From: CAKRHR01 sp964423195 | GTDB taxonomy: Bacteria; Bacillota; Clostridia; Lachnospirales; Lachnospiraceae | NCBI GenBank assembly: GCA_964423195.1 | Contig: CAYRDY010000005.1 | Location: 1-51,295 of the forward strand | DNA length: 51,295 nt | Reading direction: 5' to 3' | The notes under the pieces: model-generated | What the model was told of the DNA's origin: nothing | Seen by the model: the letters and a program-made list of their open reading frames with translations, nothing else | The model's database searches: none | Shown here: piece after piece, positions 34,269 through 42,069 of the stretch | Position numbering within the stretch: position 1 is the stretch's first letter | Layout of the letters: each line of letters starts with the position of its first letter | Made by a program: the position numbers and the translations under genes

Positions 34269-34290
34269 AACCGTAATCAAACCGTAATCA
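34269..34290. promoter_or_regulatory. Tandem 11-bp operator-like repeat
   Basis: AACCGTAATCA occurs twice without spacing (34269-34279, 34280-34290), 14 bases upstream of the -35 of the araC promoter. One-helical-turn direct repeats are the classic layout of AraC-family binding sites. The rest of the 364-base spacer (34146-34509) is AT-rich with no gene. Confidence 0.6.
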
Positions 34291-34410
34291 TTAAATAGTA
34301 GATAAAATAGTGAATTGTGAATAAATGATAGTAAATCGTAAATATTGGAAAATCCAGCGCAAATATTGCTTTTTAATTTGAGTATGGTGGTGGATTTTTT
34401 CTCGGCGGCG

Positions 34411-34419
34411 TGTTATACT
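34411..34419 (+). promoter_or_regulatory. Extended -10 promoter of the alcohol dehydrogenase gene
   Basis: TG at 34411-34412, one base, then TATACT (34414-34419) forms an extended -10; no convincing -35 is seen. It lies about 90 bases upstream of the dehydrogenase start. Confidence 0.5.
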
Positions 34420-34509
34420 TTTTATAAAATTTAGCTTTTGCAGGGACGTCATTCGAAAGGAGAATCCTGGAGAATCAAGAAAAAATTGTCATATGAAAGC
34501 GGGGATAGC

Positions 34510-35583
34510 ATGAAATTTTACATGCCGACAAAGGTTTACTGTGAGCGGGACTGCGTGAGGAACCACGCGGGGGAGCTGGCTGCCCTCGGCAGCAGGGCGA
34601 TGATCGTCACGGGAAGGCATTCATCCAGAGTGAACGGCTCGCTGGACGATGTGACCGAGGCGCTCGACGGACAGCACACGCCGTGGGTGATTTACGACGA
34701 CATCGAGGAGAATCCGTCCATAGAGACAGTGATGAAAGCCACGTCTTTCGGGATCGCGCAGGGGGTTGACTTTGTGATCGGCCTGGGCGGCGGCTCGCCG
34801 ATGGACGCCGCCAAAGCTATCGCCATGATGATCGCCCACCCTGAGCTGGACGCGTCGGTCCTCTATCGGGATGTGGCGCTGGACGCCCTGCCGGTGGCCG
34901 CCATACCGACGACGGCGGGCACCGGTTCCGAGGTGACGCCGTGGGCGATCCTGACCATTCACAACAAACACACGAAGAAGAGCATGAGCCATCAGGTCTT
35001 CCCGACACTCGCGCTGTGGGACGGCAGATATCTGAGACACCTAAGCCGAAAAGGGCGCGTGAGTACGGCCGTGGATACGCTGGCGCATCTGGTGGAGAGC
35101 CGGATGGTGGCGAGGGCGGACGCGATGACTAGCGTTTTCAGCGAGGCGGGTCTTCGGCTCTGGGGGCAGTTCAGACAGCATCTGCTGGATGATACAATGA
35201 CAGACGCGGACGACGCGGCGATGATACAGGCGTGCCTGATGGGCGGGATTGCGATCACGCACACCAGCACGGGTCTGCCGCACGCTCTGAGCTATAAATT
35301 GACGTATGAGCTGGGGACAGCGCACGGCACGGCCTGTGGCTATACGCTGGGCGGATTTGTCAGATATTATCCGGATGAGACTTTGAAAAATAAAGTATTG
35401 CGCGCTGCGGGATTTGAGAATGCGGAGGAATTTTGCGCTTATCTGGATGCTCTGATCGGCAAACCGGCGCTGCCGGAAGGTCTCTGGGAAGCCAATATGG
35501 CGGAGGTACTTGGCAATTCGGGGAAGATGGCGACTTATCCGTTTGAGATGAATCGGGAAATCATGAATAAATATCTGGGGTAA
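34510..35583 (+). CDS. Iron-containing alcohol dehydrogenase
   Basis: A group III, metal-dependent alcohol dehydrogenase (357 aa). The nucleotide-binding motif GGGSPMDA is at residues 93-100, PTTAGTGSEVT at about 133-143, and the metal ligands are D189, H193 (DTLAHLVES), H258 (GLPHALSY) and H272 (GTAHGTACG). The length is slightly short of the usual 380. The ATG at 34510 gives a typical N-terminus. The substrate is unknown. Codon use is GC-rich, unlike the AT-rich block to its left. Confidence 0.93.
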   Translation: MKFYMPTKVYCERDCVRNHAGELAALGSRAMIVTGRHSSRVNGSLDDVTEALDGQHTPWVIYDDIEENPSIETVMKATSFGIAQGVDFVIGLGGGSPMDAAKAIAMMIAHPELDASVLYRDVALDALPVAAIPTTAGTGSEVTPWAILTIHNKHTKKSMSHQVFPTLALWDGRYLRHLSRKGRVSTAVDTLAHLVESRMVARADAMTSVFSEAGLRLWGQFRQHLLDDTMTDADDAAMIQACLMGGIAITHTSTGLPHALSYKLTYELGTAHGTACGYTLGGFVRYYPDETLKNKVLRAAGFENAEEFCAYLDALIGKPALPEGLWEANMAEVLGNSGKMATYPFEMNREIMNKYLG

Positions 35584-35584
35584 A

Positions 35585-36844
35585 ATGAAGATGAAGAAGA
35601 AATTTTTGAGTCTGTTGATCATTTTTACATTTATCTTTTCCCTGACGGGCTGCGCAAGCCATGGCGTGGAAGACATTTCCGGCTCCCCCGCCCAAATGAA
35701 TTACGAAAATGGCGCGAATGCCCGCGGGGACAGCGAAAGTACGGATAAAGCAGAGCCGGTGAATGACTCAGGCTTTGAGATTCATTTTATCGATGTGGGG
35801 CAGGCGGATTCGGCCTTGGTCATCTGCGATGGGGAGGCGATGCTCATCGACGGCGGCAATGTGGAGGATTCCAACCTGATCTATACGTATCTGAGAAAGC
35901 TGTCTCTGGATCATTTAAAATATATTGTCTGCACGCATGCGCATGAGGACCATGTCGGCGGGCTTGCCGGCGCGTTGAATTATGCCTCAGTCGACACGGC
36001 GTTCTGTCCTGTGGAAAGCTATGACAGCGAGTGCTTCGAAAATTTTGTCTCCTATCTGGACAGGCAGGATGTCCCCATCACGGTTCCGTCCGCAGGGGAC
36101 AGTTTTTCTCTGGGAAGCGCTTCCGTCGAGGTGCTTGGACCGATCAATATCGATGCGGACGATCCGAACAATACGTCGATTGTCCTTCGGATCGTGTACA
36201 AAGAGACATCATTTCTTTTTACCGGAGACGCAGAGCGCGAGGAGGAGCAGGATATTTTGGATGCCGGCTACACTCTGGAGAGCACTGTGCTCAAAGTCGG
36301 CCATCACGGGAGTGCGAATTCGACGACGTATCCGTTTCTCAGGGAAATCATGCCTGAATACGCGGTGATCTCCGTGGGCACCGGTAATTCCTATGGCCAT
36401 CCGACGGAGGATACGCTGAGCCGTCTGCGCGACGCGGATGTCCGGGTATACCGCACCGATATGCAGGGCGACATTATCTGCAGAAGCGACGGGGAGACCG
36501 TCAGTTTCACAGTCAGCAGAAACGCGGATGCCGACACCCTGAGTATGGCAGGTCCGGCCAGCGGCTCTTGGACCGTGCCCTCAGATGCGTCTGAGAACGG
36601 CGTCTCAAGCGGCAGCGGATCCGACAAGGCCAAGGACCCGGATTCAACGGAAAGTGCAGGTCCGGCCAGCGATGGACAGGCGGATACGGCGGAATATGTT
36701 CTGAACACAAATACACTCAAGTTTCATGTTCCGAGCTGTTCGAGCGTGGAACAGATGGATGAGAGCAACAAAACTTATTTCACGGGGACGCGCGATGAGG
36801 TCATCGCGATGGGATATGAACCGTGCGGCCGGTGCCATCCGTAA
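35585..36844 (+). CDS. ComEC-like metallo-beta-lactamase lipoprotein with Ada-like zinc tail
   Basis: A 419-residue secreted lipoprotein. The signal peptide ends at lipobox L-T-G-C23. A ComEC-type metallo-beta-lactamase domain (about 64-312) has IHFIDVGQADSALV, the metal motif THAHEDH (117-123), TGDAEREEEQDI and LKVGHHGSANSTTYPF. A Ser/Gly/Asp-rich linker follows. The C-terminus (about 371-419) is a small Ada-like zinc unit with H381, C385, C414 and C417 (YEPCGRCHP). It may be a surface nuclease or hydrolase, but the substrate is unproven. It starts two bases after the dehydrogenase stop. Confidence 0.9.
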   Translation: MKMKKKFLSLLIIFTFIFSLTGCASHGVEDISGSPAQMNYENGANARGDSESTDKAEPVNDSGFEIHFIDVGQADSALVICDGEAMLIDGGNVEDSNLIYTYLRKLSLDHLKYIVCTHAHEDHVGGLAGALNYASVDTAFCPVESYDSECFENFVSYLDRQDVPITVPSAGDSFSLGSASVEVLGPINIDADDPNNTSIVLRIVYKETSFLFTGDAEREEEQDILDAGYTLESTVLKVGHHGSANSTTYPFLREIMPEYAVISVGTGNSYGHPTEDTLSRLRDADVRVYRTDMQGDIICRSDGETVSFTVSRNADADTLSMAGPASGSWTVPSDASENGVSSGSGSDKAKDPDSTESAGPASDGQADTAEYVLNTNTLKFHVPSCSSVEQMDESNKTYFTGTRDEVIAMGYEPCGRCHP

Positions 36845-36879
36845 GTTAGCATCAATCAATTTAATTCCCCAATTACCTA

Positions 36880-36908
36880 TTGACATAGTAGGCAAATAGA
36901 AATATAAT
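36880..36908 (+). promoter_or_regulatory. Consensus promoter upstream of larE
   Basis: Perfect TTGACA (36880-36885) and TATAAT (36903-36908) with a 17-base spacer. The start point would fall inside the inverted repeat that begins at 36910. Confidence 0.9.
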
Positions 36909-36909
36909 G

Positions 36910-36944
36910 ATAGCTGTTCAGATTTGTCTGAACAGCTATTTTTT
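36910..36944 (+). terminator. Perfect dyad with T tract at the larE promoter start point
   Basis: A 13-bp perfect stem (36910-36922 with 36927-36939, arms TAGCTGTTCAGA and TCTGAACAGCTA) around TTTG is followed by a run of T. It could terminate the upstream lipoprotein transcript, attenuate the promoter that overlaps it, or be an operator. Confidence 0.75.
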
Positions 36945-37025
36945 ACGGTGCGGCGAGGAGGGGTGAATCGCCCCTACTCGATTGCTATTTGAATGGGGAA
37001 TCATCGCGATAAGGAAGATATGGAA

Positions 37026-37856
37026 ATGGATGTTCAAAGCGTATCGACAGAGCAGTTGGAGAAATTGGCCTGTCTGAAAAAATATTTGAGAGCGCTTGGC
37101 AGCGTGGCGGTCGCGTTTTCCGGCGGCGTGGACTCCACATTTTTGCTGAAAACGGCGCATGATGAGCTGGGCGATAAGTGCGTGGCGGTCACGGCGATGT
37201 CCTGCTCGTTTCCGCAGAGAGAGCTCAATGAGGCAAAAAATTTCTGCCGGCAGGAGGGCATCCGGCATCTCGTTGTAGAATCCGAGGAGCTGGAGATCGA
37301 GGGATTTTGTGAGAATCCGAGGAACCGCTGCTATCTGTGCAAGAGAGAATTGTTTGAGAAGATCGGGGCAATCGCAAAAAAAGAGAATCTGGCGGCCATT
37401 GTGGAGGGCTCAAACATGGACGACAACGGCGACTACCGGCCCGGCCTGCAGGCTGTCGCGGAACTGGGGGTAAAGAGTCCGCTGAGGAAGTGCAGGCTCT
37501 ATAAATCAGATATTCGCGCGCTCTCAAAAGCCATGGGACTGTCCACATGGGACAAGCAGTCGTTTGCCTGTCTCTCCTCCAGATTTGTCTATGGCGAGAC
37601 AATTTCCAGAGAAAAGTTAGCCATGGTTGACCGCGCGGAGCAGCTGCTCCTTGATCTTGGGTTTCACCAGGTGCGCGTTCGCATCCACGGCAGTATCGCG
37701 CGGATAGAGGTACTTCCTGAGGAATTTGGCGAGATTCTGGCAAAGCGGGACATCATCGTGCAAAAGTTTAAAAGTTTCGGTTTTACCTATATCACGATGG
37801 ACTTGCAGGGCTACCGGACGGGGAGCATGAATGAGACTTTATCAGACGCGGTTTAA
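37026..37856 (+). CDS. larE: LarE-like ATP-dependent sulfur transferase
   Basis: A 276-residue PP-loop protein (FSGGVDSTF, residues 31-39) of the LarE family, which adds sulfur to the nickel-pincer cofactor precursor using its own cysteine. Family segments are NRCYLCKRELF, VEGSNMDDNGDYRPG and WDKQSFACLSSRF, with C182 the candidate sulfur donor. No later cysteines remain, so it fits the sacrificial single-Cys type rather than the 4Fe-4S type. The ATG at 37026 is eight bases after AAGGAAG. No larA, larB or larC lies in the window. Confidence 0.9.
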   Translation: MDVQSVSTEQLEKLACLKKYLRALGSVAVAFSGGVDSTFLLKTAHDELGDKCVAVTAMSCSFPQRELNEAKNFCRQEGIRHLVVESEELEIEGFCENPRNRCYLCKRELFEKIGAIAKKENLAAIVEGSNMDDNGDYRPGLQAVAELGVKSPLRKCRLYKSDIRALSKAMGLSTWDKQSFACLSSRFVYGETISREKLAMVDRAEQLLLDLGFHQVRVRIHGSIARIEVLPEEFGEILAKRDIIVQKFKSFGFTYITMDLQGYRTGSMNETLSDAV

Positions 37857-37892
37857 ATGAAACCTTATCATATTTGTTTTGGAGACAGGGAA

Positions 37893-38813
37893 ATGACATT
37901 GATACAGTTACATTATCTGATCACGATCGCTGAGACAAATTCTCTGAACAAGGCGGCGGAGAAGCTGTATGTGTCGCAGCCGTCCCTGACCAGCGCCATG
38001 AAGGAACTGGAAAAAGAGCTCGGCATCACGCTGTTTCACAGGAGTGGGCGGGGTGTGACTCTGACGAACGACGGGACGGAGTTTTTGCTCTATGCGAAGC
38101 AGATTTACGGGCAGTATGAGGCGGTTCTGGAGAAGTACGGGAAGAGCGGCACGCTAAAAAAGAAATTCGGCGTGTCCGCGCAGCACTATTCATTCGCCGT
38201 GAAAGCCTTTGTCGATATGGCGAAGGAATTTGATATGTCAAGGTATGAATTCGCGATCAGGGAGACAAAGACGGCGGAAGTCATCCACGATGTCAGCACG
38301 ATGAAGAGTGAGATCGGGATCCTCTATCTCTGCGATTTTAATCGCAAATCGCTGGAGAAGCTGCTGCGCTCGTCAGGTCTGACATTTCATCGCCTCATCG
38401 AATGTCGGGCTTACGTCTATCTCTGGAAGGGGCATCCGCTCTCGTCTCAGGATTCGATCAGCTTCGCGCAGCTTGAAAAATATCCGTGTCTGTCTTTTGA
38501 GCAGGGGGACAACAGTTCTTTTTACCTCGCCGAGGAGATATTGTCGATGAATGAATATCCGCGGGTGATCAAGGCCAACGACAGGGCGACGATGCTGAAC
38601 CTGATGGTGGGCCTGAACGGGTATACGCTGTGCTCAGGGATCATCTGCGAGGAACTCAACGGCGGCGATTATGTGGCCGTACCGTTTCGCGAGGATGAGG
38701 AAAATCAGAACAGCCTGATGGAGATCGGTTATATCGTCAGAAAAGATGCCATCTTAAGCCGCCTCGGTGAACTTTACCTCAGTAAACTAAGAAAATATTT
38801 AAATTTGCTGTAA
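37893..38813 (+). CDS. LysR-family transcriptional regulator
   Basis: A 306-residue LysR protein. The N-terminal helix-turn-helix runs from QLHYLITIAETNSLNKAAEKL to YVSQPSLTSAMKELEKELG and FHRSGRGVTLT. The effector domain (about 85-306) is the periplasmic-binding-like fold. I chose 37893 because GGAG at 37881-37884 suits it and the protein then begins MTLIQLHYL; an ATG at 37857, directly after the larE stop, would add 12 residues. The regulated target is unknown; larE or the downstream peptidase and transporter are possible. Confidence 0.92.
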   Translation: MTLIQLHYLITIAETNSLNKAAEKLYVSQPSLTSAMKELEKELGITLFHRSGRGVTLTNDGTEFLLYAKQIYGQYEAVLEKYGKSGTLKKKFGVSAQHYSFAVKAFVDMAKEFDMSRYEFAIRETKTAEVIHDVSTMKSEIGILYLCDFNRKSLEKLLRSSGLTFHRLIECRAYVYLWKGHPLSSQDSISFAQLEKYPCLSFEQGDNSSFYLAEEILSMNEYPRVIKANDRATMLNLMVGLNGYTLCSGIICEELNGGDYVAVPFREDEENQNSLMEIGYIVRKDAILSRLGELYLSKLRKYLNLL

Positions 38814-38858
38814 AATTCGCAAAAATGCATGAGTATTTGTAATAGAAAGAGAGAAAAT

Positions 38859-40097
38859 ATGATCAATAGAGAGCGGCTGCTTGCGACATTTATCCGCCTG
38901 ACAGAGATTGACGCGGAGTCGTTTCATGAGCGGAAAATGGCCGACGAACTGAAGAGGGAACTGAAAGCGCTGGGCATCTGCGCCTTTGAGGACGACGCGG
39001 CGCGGAAGCTGCAAAGGGTCTGCGCGGAGGAGACCCAGGCGAAGGAGACCCAGGCGAATGAGACCCAGGCGAAGGAGGCTCAGACTGAGGGGACTCAGGC
39101 GGAGGGGACTCAGACGGAGGGCGAAACCGCGGGGAATCTGTGGGCTTGCCTGCCGGGAAATCTGAAAAGTCAGAGCGAGAATCGCGACAGGGCGATTCTG
39201 CTCTGCGCGCACATGGACACGGTCAGGCCCGGCAGGGGCAAAAGGGCCGTGATCCACGGGGACGGCACGGTGACCTCGGACGGCACGACCGTGCTTGGGG
39301 CGGACGATGCCGCGGGGATTGCGGAGATTCTGGAGGTCCTCAGCGTGATCAGGGAGAATCACCTCTCTCATCCGGATATCGAGCTGTTCTTTCCGGCGGC
39401 CGAGGAACCGTACTGTCAGGGCAGTCGTCTGTTTGATTTTAGAAAATTTCACGCGAGATCCGCCTATGTGCTGGATATGAGCGGCGCGGTCGGGACGGCC
39501 GCCATCGCGGCGCCGTCGATCTATGCCCTGAGTGTCCGCGTCAGGGGGAGGAGCGCGCACGCCGGATTTTGTCCCGGAGACGGGATCCATGCCATCTACA
39601 TCGCGGCGCGGGCGATCGCCGGTCTGCCTTATGGGCAGGTTGAAAAGGATACCACGGTTAACTTTGGCACGATCCATGGGGGTCAGGGGAAAAATATTGT
39701 TCCCGAAGAAGTTGTCCTGAGTGGTGAGATCAGGAGCATGGCGGATGAGCGGGCGGCATACTGGATAGAAAAAATTCGGGAGACATTTGAAAAATGTGCC
39801 GCGCAGCTCGGCGGCAGCGTGGATCTTCAGGCGGATAAAGCCTTTGGGGCTTACCGGGTCGGCGAGGGCGACGATGTCGTGCGCACTTTTAAGGCGGCTG
39901 CCAAGACCATGCATCTGCCGGTACAGCTCGTGGAGACATTCGGCGGCAGCGACAATAACCATATTCAGGCCAACGGCATCAATGGCATTGTTGTGGCGAA
40001 CGGGATGCACGACGTCCACACGCTTCGGGAGCGCACACATATCGATGAGATGGCCGACTGCGCCGGATTGATACTCGAAATGGTTTGCGAAAATTGA
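38859..40097 (+). CDS. M20/PepT-like metallopeptidase with a repeat insertion
   Basis: A 412-residue M20-family peptidase, closest in motif to tripeptidase T-like enzymes. Metal ligands and catalytic residues: H118 and D120 (CAHMDTV), D149 (GADDAAG), E182-E183 (AAEEPYC), D206 and a late His in GGSDNNHIQANG. Residues 58-87 are six degenerate five-residue repeats (ETQAK-like) from a 15-bp DNA array, placed between the first helices and the catalytic domain. It precedes the amino-acid importer, so it may help supply amino acids. It is closed by a terminator. Confidence 0.9.
   Translation: MINRERLLATFIRLTEIDAESFHERKMADELKRELKALGICAFEDDAARKLQRVCAEETQAKETQANETQAKEAQTEGTQAEGTQTEGETAGNLWACLPGNLKSQSENRDRAILLCAHMDTVRPGRGKRAVIHGDGTVTSDGTTVLGADDAAGIAEILEVLSVIRENHLSHPDIELFFPAAEEPYCQGSRLFDFRKFHARSAYVLDMSGAVGTAAIAAPSIYALSVRVRGRSAHAGFCPGDGIHAIYIAARAIAGLPYGQVEKDTTVNFGTIHGGQGKNIVPEEVVLSGEIRSMADERAAYWIEKIRETFEKCAAQLGGSVDLQADKAFGAYRVGEGDDVVRTFKAAAKTMHLPVQLVETFGGSDNNHIQANGINGIVVANGMHDVHTLRERTHIDEMADCAGLILEMVCEN
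39030..39119. repeat. 15-bp minisatellite inside the peptidase gene
   Basis: Six units of a 15-bp motif (GAGACCCAGGCGAAG, with drift in later copies) keep the reading frame. The first three units are nearly identical; the last three have diverged to GGGACTCAGGCGGAG-like forms. Confidence 0.92.
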
Positions 40098-40117
40098 TTG
40101 GTTTCGTTTGATTTGGT

Positions 40118-40154
40118 CTGATATAGAATGATTCTATATCAGGCTATTTTTTTT
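40118..40154 (+). terminator. Terminator after the peptidase gene
   Basis: A perfect 11-bp stem CTGATATAGAA (40118-40128) with TTCTATATCAG (40132-40142), then GCTA and eight T residues. Confidence 0.88.
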
Positions 40155-40160
40155 GTATAT

Positions 40161-40189
40161 TAGACAATATTTTCCGTATGTGGTATTCT
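40161..40189 (+). promoter_or_regulatory. Probable promoter of the amino-acid importer/thiol operon
   Basis: TAGACA (40161-40166) and TATTCT (40184-40189) with a 17-base spacer and an upstream TG (40181-40182) that makes an extended -10. It would serve the gene at 40278 and probably those behind it. Confidence 0.6.
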
Positions 40190-40277
40190 TTTAACCGTCG
40201 AAAGCATAGTTAACCTATAGGAATAATTTAAATACTGGCATTCGAACATAAGAAAAGTTTGAAAGAGGAGAATGATG

Positions 40278-41240
40278 ATGAGAGGTAAAGTTTTAACAAA
40301 GATTATAGGTGTGCTGATGGCGGCGTCACTGATGGGCGCCGTGATACTCACAGGCTGCGGGAACAGCGCGTCCTCCGACGGCTCCGGCGGGGCAGCGAAT
40401 GGCGCGGGCGCGGCGGAGAGCGGCAACGCGGCAGGGAACAGCAGTGCGGCAGAGAGCAGTGGCGCAGCGGGCGGCGGCGCGACAGACGGCAGCGAGGTGG
40501 CCGGCGGTTCCGAGACGGAGGCCTCCGGGAATGTCAGGACCGTCATTGTCGGAACGACGGGTGCGTTTTATCCGTACTCTTATCAAGATGAAAATAATCA
40601 GCTGACGGGATATGATGTCGAGCTTCTGCGCGCGATTGACGAATTGATTCCGGATGTCGAGTTCCAGTTTGAGACGATGGATCTCTCCGCCGCTTTTGTG
40701 TCTCTGGATGCGGGGCAGATCGATATGATCGCGAATCAGCTGAGCCACAATGATGAGAGAGATGAGAAATATCTTTTCAATACAGTGCCTACGGACTACA
40801 TGCATAGCTACTTGGTCGTCCGCTCGGACGACGACGCCGTGACTTACGATGATCTGGACGGCAGAACTTTTGCCATCACATCAACCTCGGAGGCCGTCGC
40901 CCAGGTTCAGGAGTGGAACGACACCCATGACGGTGAGATCAATATGATTTTCATCGACGGCGGAGCGACGGCGACGCTGCCGCTGGTGGCGACAGGTCAG
41001 GCCGATGCGACGGTTGCCAACGTGGCAACGACAAACAGCGCGATTGAGGAGAACGGTTTTGATATAAAGATGGTGGGCGATGCCATTGTCTCGAACCCTG
41101 AGTACTATATTCTCGCCAAAACGCCTGAAAATGAGGAATTGATACCGAAGATTGACGAAGCGCTGCAAAGCCTCCTTGACGACGGCACGGCGTCACAGCT
41201 CTCCGTTCAGTTTGTCGGAGTGGATGACACGAAGGAATAA
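40278..41240 (+). CDS. Amino-acid ABC substrate-binding lipoprotein
   Basis: A family 3 solute-binding protein (320 aa) for polar amino acids. The signal peptide ends in L-T-G-C27; an Ala/Gly/Ser-rich spacer spans about residues 28-85. The binding domain shows YPYSYQDENNQLTGYDVELL and MIANQLSHNDERDEKYLF. Three ATGs (40272, 40275, 40278) are possible; the last has the best spacing from GAGGAG. Linkage to thiol genes suggests cystine or a related ligand, which is inference. The 3' end is tandemly duplicated beyond the stop. Confidence 0.92.
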   Translation: MRGKVLTKIIGVLMAASLMGAVILTGCGNSASSDGSGGAANGAGAAESGNAAGNSSAAESSGAAGGGATDGSEVAGGSETEASGNVRTVIVGTTGAFYPYSYQDENNQLTGYDVELLRAIDELIPDVEFQFETMDLSAAFVSLDAGQIDMIANQLSHNDERDEKYLFNTVPTDYMHSYLVVRSDDDAVTYDDLDGRTFAITSTSEAVAQVQEWNDTHDGEINMIFIDGGATATLPLVATGQADATVANVATTNSAIEENGFDIKMVGDAIVSNPEYYILAKTPENEELIPKIDEALQSLLDDGTASQLSVQFVGVDDTKE

Positions 41241-41299
41241 TTTGCCGGAGTGGACGACACGAAGGAATAATTTGTCGGAGTGGACGACACAAAGGAATC
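41211..41299. repeat. 30-bp triplication of the binding-protein 3' end
   Basis: The last 30 bases of the gene, TAA stop included (41211-41240), recur at 41241-41270 and, with its last codon altered, at 41271-41299. Copies 1 and 2 encode FVGVDDTKE-stop and FAGVDDTKE-stop; in copy 3 the stop is lost. They fill the spacer before the permease gene. Confidence 0.92.
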
Positions 41300-41323
41300 C
41301 TACCGTAAAAAAGAGGTTGTTCA

Positions 41324-42016
41324 ATGAAATTATTTGACCCAGAATTTATCATTAAAGCTATACCGCAGCTGCTCGAACAGGTACCTCTGACTCTCGCGGC
41401 GGCTGCGGCCGCTGTCTTGATCGGCGGTCTGCTCGGCACGATCTTTGCCTATGTCAATTCGGAGAGAATACCGGTCCTCTACCAGATCCTGCGCGTCTTT
41501 ATCTCATTTACGCGGGGAACACCACTGGTGTCCCAGCTATTTATCTGCCTCTTTGCGATACCGGTGCTGCTGAGCCTTTTTGGGATGAAAGATACACGTT
41601 CGGTGCCGATGCTCGTCTATGCCATCGTGCCCATGTCGCTGCATCTGTCCGGATATATGGCGGAGACGCTGCGCGGCTCACTGACCTCGATCGGAAAGGA
41701 ACAGCTGGAAGCGGCGGTATCTGTCGGGATGAGAACGCATCAGGCATATTTGAGGATTTTATTCCCGCAGGCGTTCGCGTATGCCCTGCCGGATATTTCC
41801 AGCCTGATCATTACGACCTTAAAGGACACATCGCTTTTATTTAATGTCGGGCTGATCGATATTATGACAAAGGCGAAAATGCTCGGCGCGGTCAATGCCC
41901 GAAATCTGGAAGTCTATATCGCGGTCGCCGTGATTTACATCGCGCTCTGCCTGATTCTGAACCTGTTTTTCTCCTTCCTTGAGAAGAGAATCAGACAGAA
42001 TCAGCTGGGCCAGTAA
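41324..42016 (+). CDS. Amino-acid ABC permease 1
   Basis: A 230-residue permease of the His/Glu/Gln/cystine class with about five membrane helices. Family signatures are FISFTRGTPLVSQLF, YMAETLRGSLTSIGKEQLEAAVSVGM (EAA region) and FPQAFAYALPDISSLIITTLKDTSL. AGAGG precedes the ATG. It forms a heterodimeric pore with the next gene's product, as in TcyL/TcyM-like systems. Confidence 0.92.
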   Translation: MKLFDPEFIIKAIPQLLEQVPLTLAAAAAAVLIGGLLGTIFAYVNSERIPVLYQILRVFISFTRGTPLVSQLFICLFAIPVLLSLFGMKDTRSVPMLVYAIVPMSLHLSGYMAETLRGSLTSIGKEQLEAAVSVGMRTHQAYLRILFPQAFAYALPDISSLIITTLKDTSLLFNVGLIDIMTKAKMLGAVNARNLEVYIAVAVIYIALCLILNLFFSFLEKRIRQNQLGQ

Positions 42017-42069
42017 AAGATTGCGCACCATGGATTGCCGCCGGTTGATATGGCAGAATGGAGATCAAG

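Noticed and set aside
38799..40040. A 413-codon minus-strand frame opposite the M20 peptidase
   Set aside because: The plus strand encodes all M20 metal ligands; the opposite frame has only repeat-derived low-complexity sequence.
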